Positions 9,156 to 18,466 of a stretch of DNA of 64,000 nucleotides are shown piece after piece. Position 1 is the stretch's first letter, and the number at the start of each line of letters is the position of its first letter. Below the pieces are notes generated by a model, which saw only the letters and a program-made list of their open reading frames with translations, searched no databases and was not told where the DNA came from. Origin of the DNA: Psychrobacter sp. JCM 18901 (GTDB lineage: Bacteria; Pseudomonadota; Gammaproteobacteria; Pseudomonadales; Moraxellaceae). Location of the stretch: NCBI RefSeq assembly GCF_000586435.1, contig NZ_BAWH01000017.1, positions 16,307 through 80,306 on the forward strand, in the 5' to 3' direction. The position numbers and the translations under genes are program-made.

Positions 9156-11311
9156 TTAACCGCGACGCCAAGTATGGTATTTTTCTAACCAACTTAATAT
9201 GGTCTCAGGGGCGTGAGCACGTTTCCACTCACCAGCGGCGTATTTGTTACCTTCAGCCAAGTCGGGTAGCTATGAATGGTGCCCAATATTTTATTAAGAC
9301 CCAGACCATGTTTCATTGCTAATACAAACTCAGCGATTAGGTCGCCTGCATGTTCAGAAACCACCGTAACGCCCAATATTTTGTCTTTACCTTTTGGCGT
9401 GATGACTTTGATAAATCCTTTAGCCGCGCTATCTGTAATAGCACGATCTAACTCTTCAAACTCAAAACGAGTAATCTCGTAATCGATGCCTTTATCAATG
9501 GCTTCTTGCTCGTTGATACCGACTCGAGCGACTTCTGGGTCGATAAATGTAACCCACGGAATCACGCGATAATCTACTTTAAACTTTTTCAGGTTGCCAA
9601 ATAAACCATTCACTGCGGCGTACCAACCCTGATGGGCAGCGACATGAGTAAACTGGTATGGACCAACGATATCGCCCGCGGCAAAAATATTGGGATATAA
9701 CGTCTCGAGATATTCGTTGGTTACGATTGTACGATTGGTTTCGATACCTAGCGCCTCTAAACCATAACCTTCAAGGCGTGCGCTACGACCAACGGCACAA
9801 AGAAGCTCATCATACTCGATATCGATTTCTGTTTCATTGTGTTTGACGATAATGTATTTTTTTTACCATCACGCATCTCGCAGCGCATCGCTTGATGTGA
9901 GGTCAAAATATTGACACCGCTTTCAGTAAGCGACTGATGAGCAAAGGTAGAGACTTCAAGGTCTTCTCTACCCATAATACGATCGCTCATCTCAATTTGC
10001 GTTACATTAGAGCCTAAGCGAGCAAAGCTTTGCGCAAGCTCGCTACCGATTGGACCACCGCCCAGTACTACTAGCTTTTTCGGGGCTTCTTCTAGCTCAG
10101 CAAACTTCGTCCATAGCGTGTCACTGGTCACGTAACCTGTTTCTTCTATACCTGGGAGAGGCGGTACAAATGGGCGAGCGCCAGTGGCAATGACGATGGT
10201 GCGTGCTGTTAGGGTTTGCATGCCGCCGTCATTCAGTTGAATCTCTACTGTCCAAGGGTCAACTAATTTGGCATAGCCTTTGACCACATCGACGCCCAGA
10301 TTGGTATAACGCTCAACGCTATCGTGCGGTGCGATATCAGCCACTACTTGCTGTACACGTGCCATCACTTTTTTTTGAATGAAAACTGCGGTACAGTGTT
10401 CTCTAGACCATAGTTCTCACCATGACGAATTTGATCAGCGATTTTTGCGCTCTTAATGACGGCCTTACTAGGTACACAGCCATAATTTAGACAATCACCG
10501 CCCATTTCACCTGCTTCAATCAGTGTGACTTTTGCTTTTACTGCGGCGGCAATGTAACTTGTGACTAATCCGCCAGCACCTGCGCCAATCACAATCATAT
10601 TGCGGTCGAACTTTTTAGGTTTGGTATGGTTTTTATAAACACGGCGTTTTTTAAACATGTTCAACACTCCTTTTGCTATTAATGGAAAGAAACCTAATAA
10701 CGCAAACGAGACAATTAAGTTGAAAGATAAAATACCCGATAAGCTATCTATCTGTGCCAGCTGTGTCCCTGCATTGACAAAGACAAACGTTCCAGCCAGC
10801 ATACCGATTTGACTGACCCAGTAGTAAGTCCATGTTTTAATAGACGTCACACCCATCAATAGGTTAATCAAAAAGAATGGAAATATGGGTACCAGACGTA
10901 AGGTAAATAAATAAAATCCACCTTCTTTTGCGACGCCTGCATCGATAGCTGCCAACCGCTCAGGAAAGCGCTGTTTGATGGTGTCACGCAGTAAATAACG
11001 CGATGCCAAGAAGGCAATGGTAGCACCAATACTCGATGCAAATGAGGCAACGAGTAAGCCTTGAACCAAACCAAATAGCGCACCCGCGCTAGCGTCAAAA
11101 TCGCAGCGCCTGGTAAGGAGAGGGCAGTGACGACGACATATAGTAAGAAAAACCCACCGATAATCAATAGCGGTGACTGCGCTTTGTATTCATTAAATTG
11201 CGCCATCGACCCTTTTAAGCCATCAAGCGTCAATAATTGATTTAGGTCAAAATAAAAAAAGCTTGCCGCTAATATCAATATTAATAGTATTAAAAATATT
11301 CTTTTAATCAT
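9156..11311 (-). CDS. TVP38/TMEM64-type membrane domain fused to FAD/NAD disulfide oxidoreductase, frameshifted
   Basis: This is a fusion protein of about 717 residues. Residues 1 to about 220 form a TVP38/TMEM64 (SNARE-associated/DedA-like) membrane domain (SPLLIIGGFFLLYVVVTALS, ATIAFLASRYLLRDTIKQRF). The rest is a mercuric-reductase/dihydrolipoamide-dehydrogenase-like flavoenzyme: FAD motif VIGAGAGGLVTSY, redox pair GGDCLNYGCVPSKA, NAD motif VVLGGGPIGSELA, FAD motif FAAGDIVGP and the dimer-interface end IHSYPTLAEGNKYAAGEWKRA. Four lesions break it: a base missing at about 11086 (LTLAAGALFG expected), eight-base runs at 10369-10376 and 9857-9864 where six or nine are needed, and a missing base at 9259-9260. 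No MerA metal-binding N-terminal domain is present. The substrate is unknown. Start chosen at ATG 11311 (MIKRIFLI). Confidence 0.8.
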
Positions 11312-11568
11312 GGAAAATCTGGCCAAATAAGGGAGCAAAGGCTAAAATCGTAGTTATTACTCAAACAGTAGAACACTCATCGTCTGAATAACTAAACTTA
11401 AGTAACAATACTTAAGTGACTATAGTTGAGTAACGTGGCAATCAAATCGAATTGTCTGAATCGCTTAACTACGATAAAAAATTTAAGTCGGCAGTCTTAA
11501 TAGTATATACATTATGTCTTATTGGCTGACATTTATACGACTGAAGCAACAAGCACTGCTGCCAACAG

Positions 11569-11974
11569 TTATACTGGAGACGTATTTTTACCCAATGTTA
11601 GGGCGTCATAGTCTCTCATTAAGAATAGCGCCAAACAGGCTGCCAGCATTGGCCATGCAGCAAAAAAATAATAAGTTCTCAAAAGGCGTTAAATAAAGAC
11701 CAAAGGATGCAAACGTAGAGGCGGCATGTAGCAATAAAATGATGCCGTATGTCCATTTTTTGAACAAACCCATGACGAACGAGAAGATAAGAATAATTTG
11801 TAAGCTACCAATAACGTAAACAATAGTAATGCCCAAGTTTTCCAATGCATAGAATTTAGCAAACACATTGGCGGCATGCTCAGGATTTACAAATTTGTCG
11901 ACTGTCCAAAAGAAGAATACGATGAAAACACCAAGGCGAAGAAATAATAGTGAGATTGGCAAGTGTTTTGGCAT
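11569..11974 (-). CDS. DoxX-like membrane protein, frameshifted near the C-terminus
   Basis: This small membrane protein of about 135 residues has four hydrophobic segments and resembles the DoxX/DoxD family (FLRLGVFIVFFFWTVDKFVNP). A seven-A run at 11662-11668 shifts the frame; with six the ending becomes LLFFAAWPMLAACLALFLMR and the stop falls at 11569, a typical DoxX-like end. Without correction the frame still runs to 11606 with a non-typical tail. Two copies of the TTGA-N8-TCAA palindrome lie 115-200 bases upstream. Its function is unknown; DoxX-type proteins have been linked to redox and thiosulfate metabolism. Confidence 0.7.
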
Positions 11975-12088
11975 GAATTATCTCTTTTTGAGAAAAAGTA
12001 AAAGTGAATTGGAACAAATTAAGCAAATAAAACGAGCACGATGGCACCGAACTATCAGGTAACAAACACAGGTAAAAGATGAATAATT

Positions 12089-12104
12089 TTGAGTGATTAC
12101 TCAA
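12089..12104. promoter_or_regulatory. TTGA-N8-TCAA palindrome upstream of the DoxX-like gene (1)
   Basis: ttgagtgattactcaa is a near-perfect 16-bp palindrome of the family shared with 3577, 12156, 19880, 19948, 19971, 20229 and 24354. The stretch 11975-12426 contains no convincing gene. Confidence 0.55.
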
Positions 12105-12155
12105 AAAAAACAAAGTATTACCACCATATGTGCTAAAAATGCATTGTAGTAGTTA

Positions 12156-12171
12156 TTGAATAACTGTTCAA
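12156..12171. promoter_or_regulatory. TTGA-N8-TCAA palindrome upstream of the DoxX-like gene (2)
   Basis: ttgaataactgttcaa has the same arms and spacing as the copy at 12089, 67 bases away. Confidence 0.5.
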
Positions 12172-12334
12172 GTTGATTATATCCATATTCTGGCAATTAT
12201 AGCGATAGGTTACTTTCTTTAAACAAACCAGCAATGTTAGGTTAAAGAAGCCTGATTTATGTACGTTTGATTGAGCCTATCGACACATTTGACGTCTATT
12301 TTGTGCTATAAAGATTCGCCTAACCTGTATAAAC

Positions 12335-12376
12335 GCAAAAAGCCCTTTATAGAACATAAATTCTATAAAGCTTTTG
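12335..12376. terminator. Terminator hairpin downstream of the DUF2058 gene
   Basis: aaaaagc…ctttatagaa pairs with ttctataaagctttt around a six-base loop. The minus-strand reading ends in a T run, which suits termination of the DUF2058 gene that stops at 12427. Confidence 0.65.
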
Positions 12377-12426
12377 AGGGGATGCTTATAACACTATAGT
12401 AAAGCCAACAGCAGTAAAACAACTCT

Positions 12427-12961
12427 CTACCACATCAAGTCATCTGGAATCACATAAGCAGCATACGGATCGTCTTCTGCCAGTGCTTCTTCAGCAGTGT
12501 CGTTTGACACAACCATAAAACCTTCCATTTTTGAATCAATACGATCGGCTAATGGGCGAGGTAGTAGTGCGTAGCTCTCTTCCAAACGTGCAATGACTAC
12601 GTGACCGGCCACGATTTGATCGTACAGTTTCTGAGTGATAGCAATTTTCTTTACCTTGGACTCATCGACAAACTGATAGCTGATCTCACCTTCTGTCTCA
12701 GTAATTTGATGCTGCTTAATCATTTGCACGATATTGGCCTTTAATGCTTTCTCTTCCAATACGCGCTGTTTTTCTTGATTAAGCTTTTGATCCTTTTCTA
12801 GCTTTTGAGCTTGCGCCTCTGCCAACGCTTTTTTTGCTTCGACGCTTTCTGAGTCACCAGTACGCTTGGCATGTTGCGTTTGCTTGCTGATTTTTTTGGC
12901 CTTTTTGCTATCAACCAATCCAGCCTTTAATAATTGAGCCTGTAGGGCATTTTTTTGCCAT
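12427..12961 (-). CDS. DUF2058 (YaiL-like) protein, frameshift at codon 3
   Basis: This soluble protein of 178 residues resembles E. coli YaiL (DUF2058), of unknown function. The N-terminus reads MAKNALQAQLLKAGLVDSKK once a seven-A run (plus strand 12950-12956) is read as six; as it stands the frame opens at an upstream GTG instead. A long charged helical region (about residues 20-85, rich in K, E, Q and A) suggests a coiled coil, followed by the conserved YQF…VVIARLEESYALLP block. The gene stands alone, with a terminator hairpin downstream. Confidence 0.8.
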
Positions 12962-13325
12962 AATCCAATCACCTAAATAACGATACCGAAATCATAAATG
13001 CTAAAAAAATACATTGTAGCAAACTTTGCTAGCGCATGTGGTCAGACGATGATAAGACTTTATATATAGCTAGGTATCAGCCTGCGGTGAGCCATGCACA
13101 ATGCTGTCGGTAACAAATTGCAATTATTGCAAAAGGGTCGCACACATCGCTGGATGAAGCCGTGTAAATTGGTTATTATCAAATGAAGGGGCAAATTTGC
13201 TTTATAAGGGGATTTCTGCAAGGTAACTGTTGTGAAGTAAGTAAAATATACCCTACCCAGAGAGCATAGCTTGGTCAGGACTAACAAGCTGTATAGGATT
13301 AAATAATTAAATTTAAGGACAGGTT
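12962..13325. other. Intergenic stretch with no convincing gene
   Basis: This is the spacer between the divergent DUF2058 and universal stress genes. The only structure seen is the palindrome TTGCAAT-T-ATTGCAA at 13118-13132; the minus-strand open frame at 13060-13287 shows no family features. Confidence 0.5.
13118..13132. promoter_or_regulatory. Perfect 7-1-7 palindrome upstream of the stress-protein gene
   Basis: ttgcaattattgcaa is a perfect palindrome around one central base, 194 bases before the usp start. It may be an operator, but no regulator can be assigned. Confidence 0.35.
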
Positions 13326-14189
13326 ATGACAACATCACAGCACATTTTAGCCTGTATTGACGGCTCGGCAGTGACTGAATCGGTTTGTGACTATGCAGCG
13401 TGGTATGCCAATAAATTAAACGTACCTGTTGGATTATTGCATGTCAGTGACATACCGGCATCGACCAGACGAGATTTATCAGGTGCTATAGGTATAAATA
13501 GCCGTCAGTTTTTGTTAGAAGAGTTGTCCCAGCTGGATGAGCAAAGAGCAAAAGTCGTCAACAGCTACAGCAATGCGCTGGTACAAGATGCCAAAAGTCA
13601 TATTCAAAGCAGTTTCGCTGATGTCAATGTTCGCGTTTATCAACGCCACGGCAAACTGCTTCCTAGTATTGAGCATTTCAAAGAAGAAAATCGTGCGATT
13701 GTAATGGGACGACGCGGAGAAGATCATAAGAACAGTCGGATCAATATTGGTAGTCAGATTGAGACGGTCGCTCGTGGGTCAGATATTCCCATATTGATTT
13801 GCTCAGAAAAATTTGAAGAGCCAAGCTCCTATATGATTGCCTTTGATGGCAGTAAAACTTCTATTAAAGCGGCACGAATGGTGTCAAAAAGTCCGTTATT
13901 AAAAGGTATGAAAGGTCATATCGTGATGGTGGGCAATCATAACGACGCTGCTAAGCAAAGTATGAGCGCCGCCGCCGCACAGTTAGAAGATGCTGGGTTT
14001 GTTGTTGAAGCACATCATTTATCTGCTTCTGATGCGGTGGACGGATTGTTAAAGTTTCAGGTAGAGAACAATGTCGACATTATGGTCGTAGGTGCGTACG
14101 GACATTCGAAATGGCAGCAATTGTTTCTCGGTAGTACAACGACAGAAATTATCGCTAGCACGTTATCGCCGGTCATTCTAGTGCGGTAA
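13326..14189 (+). CDS. Universal stress protein, tandem UspA domains
   Basis: This intact 287-residue cytosolic protein has two UspA domains (about residues 1-150 and 155-287). The second ends in VVGAYGHSKWQQLFLGST, the G-2X-G-9X-G-S/T ATP-binding pattern; the first has a looser version (VMGRRGEDHK…GS). Tandem Usp proteins of this kind resemble E. coli UspE in architecture and are usually induced by stress, starvation or oxidants. The start ATG at 13326 follows aaggacagg, a good ribosome binding site. It stands alone, with a cupin gene downstream on the same strand separated by a mini inverted-repeat element. Confidence 0.85.
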   Translation: MTTSQHILACIDGSAVTESVCDYAAWYANKLNVPVGLLHVSDIPASTRRDLSGAIGINSRQFLLEELSQLDEQRAKVVNSYSNALVQDAKSHIQSSFADVNVRVYQRHGKLLPSIEHFKEENRAIVMGRRGEDHKNSRINIGSQIETVARGSDIPILICSEKFEEPSSYMIAFDGSKTSIKAARMVSKSPLLKGMKGHIVMVGNHNDAAKQSMSAAAAQLEDAGFVVEAHHLSASDAVDGLLKFQVENNVDIMVVGAYGHSKWQQLFLGSTTTEIIASTLSPVILVR

Positions 14190-14215
14190 TAACGTCATAT
14201 ATTTGTGTTTATCGT

Positions 14216-14256
14216 CTAGGGCGTGTCCTCAGTTTCATATTGTGGGTACGCCCTAA
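14216..14256. repeat. 41-bp mini-element resembling a MITE end
   Basis: ctagggcgtgtcctcagttt followed by catattgtgggtacgcccta. The first 27 bases closely match the outer end of the 176-bp element at 17314-17489 (ctagggcgtgtcatcattta), and the unit ends in the inverted acgcccta. It looks like an extreme deletion derivative, or it may serve as a terminator hairpin of the usp gene. Confidence 0.5.
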
Positions 14257-14281
14257 TCATTTAATACCTTTGGAATACTTT

Positions 14282-14965
14282 ATGCTAATTAATGCAGATT
14301 TTTCACAACGTGCTTCACTGACTCCTGAAGCACATCAATGGATTAAGTCACCACAAAATGGTGTGGAGCGTGTCATGCTTGATCGTGTAGGCGCGGAGAA
14401 GGCTCGCGCTACCAGTCTTGTACGCTATGCGCCAAACTCTTACTTTCCGCACCATCTGCATCCAGGCGGCGAAGAGATATTGGTATTATCAGGCACTTTT
14501 TCTGCAGATGACACTCATTATCCAGCAGGTTGGTATTTACGTAATCCACCGTCTTCAGGTCATCGGCCTTATAGTGATGAAGGTGCTGTTATTTTCGTTA
14601 AATTGAGGCAAATGTCGTCTGACGAAACGCAGCACGTGGTTATCGACACTTATAAAGATGCTAATTGGCAGCAACAAGGCAACCGTAATATCTGCCCGCT
14701 TTTTTCTGATGGGGTAGAGCACGTTAGTCTACAGCGTATCGATGCAGGCGAGTTGCTATGCACTGAGACAGTTCATGGCGGTGCAGAAATATTAGTTGTA
14801 GCAGGCGAGCTAATAGAGGGTGGACAGTTATATCAGCAGGATAGTTGGATACGCCTGCCGATAGATATAAATGTACAAATAAAAGCAGGGGTAGAGGGCG
14901 CGACGATATACCTAAAAACTGGCCATCTTAACCATGTCATCGGTTTAGACATTCAAGAGGCTTGA
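14282..14965 (+). CDS. Cupin-domain protein, ChrR-like double cupin
   Basis: This intact 227-residue protein has two cupin folds resembling the ChrR cupin/anti-sigma domain. The first carries the metal-binding pattern in ATSLVRYAPNSYFPHHLHPGGEEILVLSG (HHLHPGGEE). The second repeats the fold (ETVHGGAEILVVAGEL). There is no N-terminal zinc-binding anti-sigma domain and no adjacent ECF sigma gene, so a role as a standalone cupin (dioxygenase-like or sensor) is more likely than anti-sigma activity. The ATG at 14282 is preferred over the GTG at 14240 because the upstream codons lie in the mini-element at 14216-14256. Confidence 0.75.
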   Translation: MLINADFSQRASLTPEAHQWIKSPQNGVERVMLDRVGAEKARATSLVRYAPNSYFPHHLHPGGEEILVLSGTFSADDTHYPAGWYLRNPPSSGHRPYSDEGAVIFVKLRQMSSDETQHVVIDTYKDANWQQQGNRNICPLFSDGVEHVSLQRIDAGELLCTETVHGGAEILVVAGELIEGGQLYQQDSWIRLPIDINVQIKAGVEGATIYLKTGHLNHVIGLDIQEA

Positions 14966-15014
14966 ATGACTTCGTTATTAATAGCTAGTTATTAAAACAT
15001 ACATCATCAAAAAC

Positions 15015-15050
15015 TTTGGCACGTCAACTTTTCAGTCATGAGGTGCCAAA
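15015..15050. terminator. Weak hairpin between convergent cupin and acyltransferase genes
   Basis: tttggcac at 15015-15022 pairs with gtgccaaa at 15043-15050 across a 20-base loop, placed between two convergent genes. No T tract follows. Confidence 0.4.
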
Positions 15051-15120
15051 TTATCTGTATTAGAACTTACTACACTATGAGAAACTCTTATCTATATATG
15101 AGTACCTTTAGGTAAAAGTA

Positions 15121-16089
15121 TCAAAGATCACTTGTTTTGATAGCATCTTTGTTCTCAAAGTCAGCCAACATCTCTGTGATTAGCTGATCCTTTTGATGCC
15201 ATATTTGCTCTACCCATTCAAACATCTGTGCTTTTATCGCTTCATCTGTTTCATAGCCGCCGTTCTTGATCGCCGTAAACAGGTCTTTGGGTATCTCAAT
15301 ATGTCGCACATCGACGCCTAAACGTTTGATATTGCCTTTCCATAGATCACTATAAGTGGGAACACCGTCAGGGTAGACAATCGTCATGTCCAAAATCCCA
15401 TCAATCTCTTCCCCTAATGCACTCATAGCCAGTAATAACCCGCCAGCGCGTGGCTTAAGTAAATGCGTATATGGGGATCTTTGTTTATCATGTTTGCTAG
15501 GAGTGAAGCGAGTCCCTTCTAGATAGTTCAATAGTGTAAAAGGCTTGTCCTTGAGCAATGCACATGCTCGTTTCGCTTCTTCGATATCCTTACCCTTTAG
15601 AGCAGGGTTTTTGGCGATGGCTTCTTTAGAGTGTCGACGCATCATAGGAAAGTCGAGAAAGTAGAAAGCTTGACCAATGACAGGAATATATATGAGCTCA
15701 AACTTGGTAAAAAAGCGCGTCAATGGCAAACGTTTTTCGCTGATATATTGCACGATACTGGTATCAACCCATGATTGATGATTGCTCACCAGTAGATACT
15801 TACCGTTGGTATGCACATCATCAGGCAGATTAATGCGCCAATCTTTGCGCGGTAATACGTTATCGATCAATGCATTGTTGCTATTGATCCAATAGTTCGT
15901 CACATCGATAACGGCTTTGTCAGCGATGGCAGCACCGGTGATAGCCTTGGTAGCACCCATGACCCAGACAGGTAGACCAGCTAACATACTATTGAAAGTG
16001 ATAACGCTGGTTGCTGTCGTCAGTGAGGCAGCTTTGCCCAGTTTTGGAGCGCGTTCATGTAGTTTTTGAACGATTGATTTCAATCGCAT
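15121..16089 (-). CDS. yihG: 1-acylglycerol-3-phosphate acyltransferase, YihG-like
   Basis: This intact 322-residue membrane-associated acyltransferase belongs to the PlsC superfamily and acylates lysophosphatidic acid in phospholipid synthesis. The catalytic H-x4-D motif is NHQSWVD (His104-Asp109), and the acceptor-site block is YLEGTRFTP. The blocks FELIYIPVIGQAFYFLDFP and KPRAGGLLLAMSALGEEID resemble E. coli YihG, which tunes acyl composition. A hydrophobic N-terminal segment (about residues 30-60) anchors it in the inner membrane. Start ATG at 16089 follows AAGGATTCG. Confidence 0.85.
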   Translation of the reverse strand: MRLKSIVQKLHERAPKLGKAASLTTATSVITFNSMLAGLPVWVMGATKAITGAAIADKAVIDVTNYWINSNNALIDNVLPRKDWRINLPDDVHTNGKYLLVSNHQSWVDTSIVQYISEKRLPLTRFFTKFELIYIPVIGQAFYFLDFPMMRRHSKEAIAKNPALKGKDIEEAKRACALLKDKPFTLLNYLEGTRFTPSKHDKQRSPYTHLLKPRAGGLLLAMSALGEEIDGILDMTIVYPDGVPTYSDLWKGNIKRLGVDVRHIEIPKDLFTAIKNGGYETDEAIKAQMFEWVEQIWHQKDQLITEMLADFENKDAIKTSDL

Positions 16090-16494
16090 ATCGAATCCTT
16101 TTACTCATGCCTATGATGAGATATTGATAATGTTGCTGCATGATTTTAGCAGAAATCAATCTCAGTGTACGAGTGTTAACAACAAATAATAAACAGCATT
16201 GATAAATCAAAATGTACAATCGTATTGAGATTTAGCCGAAACGAGAGACAAATCAAACCATAAAAACAGTCTGTTTTATCTATAAAAATAAACCGATAAA
16301 AAAAGAAATACAGATTACTTAAAGGGTAAGTGTCTATGGTGATATTTCGAGCTCAAATATAGCCTTATATGCTGGCTAGTCTATGAGTTTCGTCTAGAAC
16401 CTCTTTTTATAGATTAACAGTACTACTCACACATTAGTACTGAGCAAAGATTAATGAAGTTAAATATTTTGATAACAGTTAAGTTATCAATAAA
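16090..16494. other. AT-rich intergenic stretch, no gene seen
   Basis: About 400 bases between the acyltransferase start and the peroxiredoxin terminator. I see no reading frame with family features and no clear repeat; it presumably holds the acyltransferase promoter. Confidence 0.5.
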
Positions 16495-16532
16495 CAAAAA
16501 AAGGGCATATCAAGAATTATCTCGATACGCCC
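16495..16532 (-). terminator. Intrinsic terminator of the peroxiredoxin gene
   Basis: On the minus strand gggcgtatcgaga pairs with ttcttgatatgccc and is followed by a run of T. It lies about 75 bases after the peroxiredoxin stop. Confidence 0.75.
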
Positions 16533-16605
16533 GCTATAATCTAACCAATGAAATTTGATTAGCTAAATAATCGAGTGAATCAACACTCTATATCTACTAT
16601 ATCAA

Positions 16606-17136
16606 TTAGCCGTGCATACCACGGATAGGATAGTTGTTCTCTGGGTTTCTAACAAAAGCCAAACCGTTTGCCAAGGCTTCAAGATCTGGTCTAGAGAACG
16701 GTGCGTTCGAGATATCAACAATATGCACTTTTCCTTCAGCATTGATAACGAACACAGCAGGCTCAGCGAAAGGATGGTCAGTTTCTTTCGCTGAACGTGG
16801 GTCAGAGATATATAGACCTAGCGTGTTCATCTGCTCGATAGTCAGACCATGAGCCATAGGGAAGCTAACATCTATTTGATCTAGATGAGCTTCTAACTGC
16901 TCTTTACTGTCTGCAGATAATGCGATGATATCGACACCGACGTCATAGAAAGATTGTTTTACTGTCTCTAAAGTATTTAGATATTTTGTGCAAATTGGGC
17001 AATGCTTACCACGGTATACAACGACCAGTTTCCAGTCATGACCGTTTTCAGGTTTGCCTAACGAAGTCATTTCACTGTTTAATACTTGTACTTCCATTTT
17101 AGGAAACGTAGTACCGGCTTGAATTTTTTTGAGCAT
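16606..17136 (-). CDS. Peroxiredoxin-like (AhpC/TSA) thiol peroxidase
   Basis: This intact 176-residue thioredoxin-fold protein has the redox motif YRGKHCPICTKYL (Cys46 and Cys49), the CPxC arrangement of the peroxiredoxin-like subfamily. It likely reduces peroxides or disulfides in the cytoplasm. FAEPAVFVINAEGKVH forms the C-terminal strand region. It stands alone, with a terminator downstream and the second MITE-like copy upstream, in a district rich in thiol-redox genes (FrnE-like, YghU, AhpD-like). Start ATG at 17136. Confidence 0.8.
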   Translation of the reverse strand: MLKKIQAGTTFPKMEVQVLNSEMTSLGKPENGHDWKLVVVYRGKHCPICTKYLNTLETVKQSFYDVGVDIIALSADSKEQLEAHLDQIDVSFPMAHGLTIEQMNTLGLYISDPRSAKETDHPFAEPAVFVINAEGKVHIVDISNAPFSRPDLEALANGLAFVRNPENNYPIRGMHG

Positions 17137-17313
17137 AATCTGTTGACATAGTTCTTATCCTTTTTAATAGTATTTTTATGGTTAGTTGGTATTTAACAGC
17201 GTTACATTAGCAGTCTTAAGTGCAAAAGTATTGGATGTTTACAGTCGTCCCAAGTAGTAACAGGAAAAATTAACATTACCTTTAAAATAGACCAATAAGA
17301 CTATTTAAGTAGG

Positions 17314-17489
17314 CTAGGGCATATCATCAATTAGCACATTGACACATTTAGTGGTCTTAAAATGGCTAAATTTTGTCAAACATCGTCAGAAATCTTGTCA
17401 ATATGTTCATATTTGTGGCGAGTTCTTCCTTGTTTGACTGCAATTTTTCTCATTTTAAGCCTCACAATCTAAATGATGACACGCCCTAG
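17314..17489 (-). mobile_element. MITE-like element, copy 2 (176 bp)
   Basis: This is the inverted second copy of the element at 5020-5196, with ends ctagggcatatcatcaatta and (minus strand) ctagggcgtgtcatcattta. The two copies differ at scattered positions, and the short internal frame of copy 1 is stopped here. It sits 20 bases past the stop codon of yghU, as copy 1 sits at the end of ynjD, so insertion at gene 3' ends may be favoured. Confidence 0.7.
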
Positions 17490-17508
17490 TGAGTCATAGA
17501 CAAAGCGT

Positions 17509-18396
17509 CTATTTTTTCGCTTCTTCAGTTGTCTGAGGGTCTACTTTATCTTGAGTTTTTAGCTCGAAATCTGAGGCGTTATGACGTTCGTGTAATTGCT
17601 CAGCAGGTTCACCCCAAGTGCGGTTTACCTTGCGACCACGTTGCACAGCAGGACGCTCTAAAATCTCAGTTGCCCAGCGGCGTACATTTGGATAGCTCTC
17701 AACTTGTAGGAATTCTCCTGCATTGTAGGCTTCGCCTAGTATTAGATTGCCATACCAAGGCCAAGTGGCGATATCTGCAATCGTATACTCATCGCCACCT
17801 AAATAGCGATTTTCTGCAAGCTCACGTTCTAGTACATCTAACTGGCGTTTTACTTCCATCGTGAATCGATTGATAGGGTACTCAAACTTTTCTGGTGCAT
17901 AAAAGTAGAAATGTCCAAAACCGCCACCCAAGTAAGGGGCAGAGCCTTGTAACCAAAAGAGCCAATTCATCACTTCAGTACGTGCGGCTGCATCTTTAGG
18001 CAGTAGTTTTCCGAATTTTTCGGCAAGATAAAACAAAATAGCGCCACTCTCAAACACACGGCTACCAGTCTCTGTATCCAAAAGTACAGGGATTTTTGAG
18101 TTTGGATTTAGCTCAACGAAACCTGATGAGAACTGTCCGCCTTCACCAATTTGAATAAGGTGCGCGTCGTACTCAGCGTCTGTCACACCTAATGCCAATA
18201 ATTCTTCGACCATAATGGTGACTTTTTGACCGTTAGGGGTGCCCATTGAGTAGATCTGCAACGGATGTTTGCCGCGAGGTAGTTCTGCTTCATGCGTTGG
18301 GCCAGCGATAGGGCGGTTGACACTTGCCCACTTACCGCCACTTTCTGCATCCCATGTCCAGACGCTGGGTGGCTCGTAATGATTAGAGTTTGACAT
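17509..18396 (-). CDS. yghU: Glutathione S-transferase / disulfide-bond oxidoreductase YghU
   Basis: This intact 295-residue protein is very similar to E. coli YghU, a nu-class GST with glutathione-dependent disulfide reductase and peroxidase activity. Landmarks are NRPIAGPTHEAELPRGKHPL, the glutathione-site TPNGQKVTIM (Thr53-Pro-Asn55), LNPNSKIPVL and FESGAILFYLAEKFGKLLP, with GGGFGHFY and ERPAVQRGR in the helical domain. It is the last gene of an apparent operon: AhpD-like (19785) to FrnE-like (19120) to yghU, with gaps of about 110 and 70 bases. Start ATG at 18396. Confidence 0.92.
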   Translation of the reverse strand: MSNSNHYEPPSVWTWDAESGGKWASVNRPIAGPTHEAELPRGKHPLQIYSMGTPNGQKVTIMVEELLALGVTDAEYDAHLIQIGEGGQFSSGFVELNPNSKIPVLLDTETGSRVFESGAILFYLAEKFGKLLPKDAAARTEVMNWLFWLQGSAPYLGGGFGHFYFYAPEKFEYPINRFTMEVKRQLDVLERELAENRYLGGDEYTIADIATWPWYGNLILGEAYNAGEFLQVESYPNVRRWATEILERPAVQRGRKVNRTWGEPAEQLHERHNASDFELKTQDKVDPQTTEEAKK

Positions 18397-18466
18397 AATG
18401 ATGATACCTTTTTATATACTGTGCTCAGTAGGGTGTAATTGGTAAGTCAGATCCAGTTTATTGTTT

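Noticed and set aside
11369..11440. Further TTGA-type operator upstream of the fused flavoenzyme gene
   Set aside because: Half-sites (ttgagtaa, ttactcaa) are present but not at the N8 spacing, so they were not counted in the family.
13060..13287. Small minus-strand open frame in the usp upstream spacer
   Set aside because: No ribosome site, no hydrophobic or family pattern, and it contains the palindrome at 13118.
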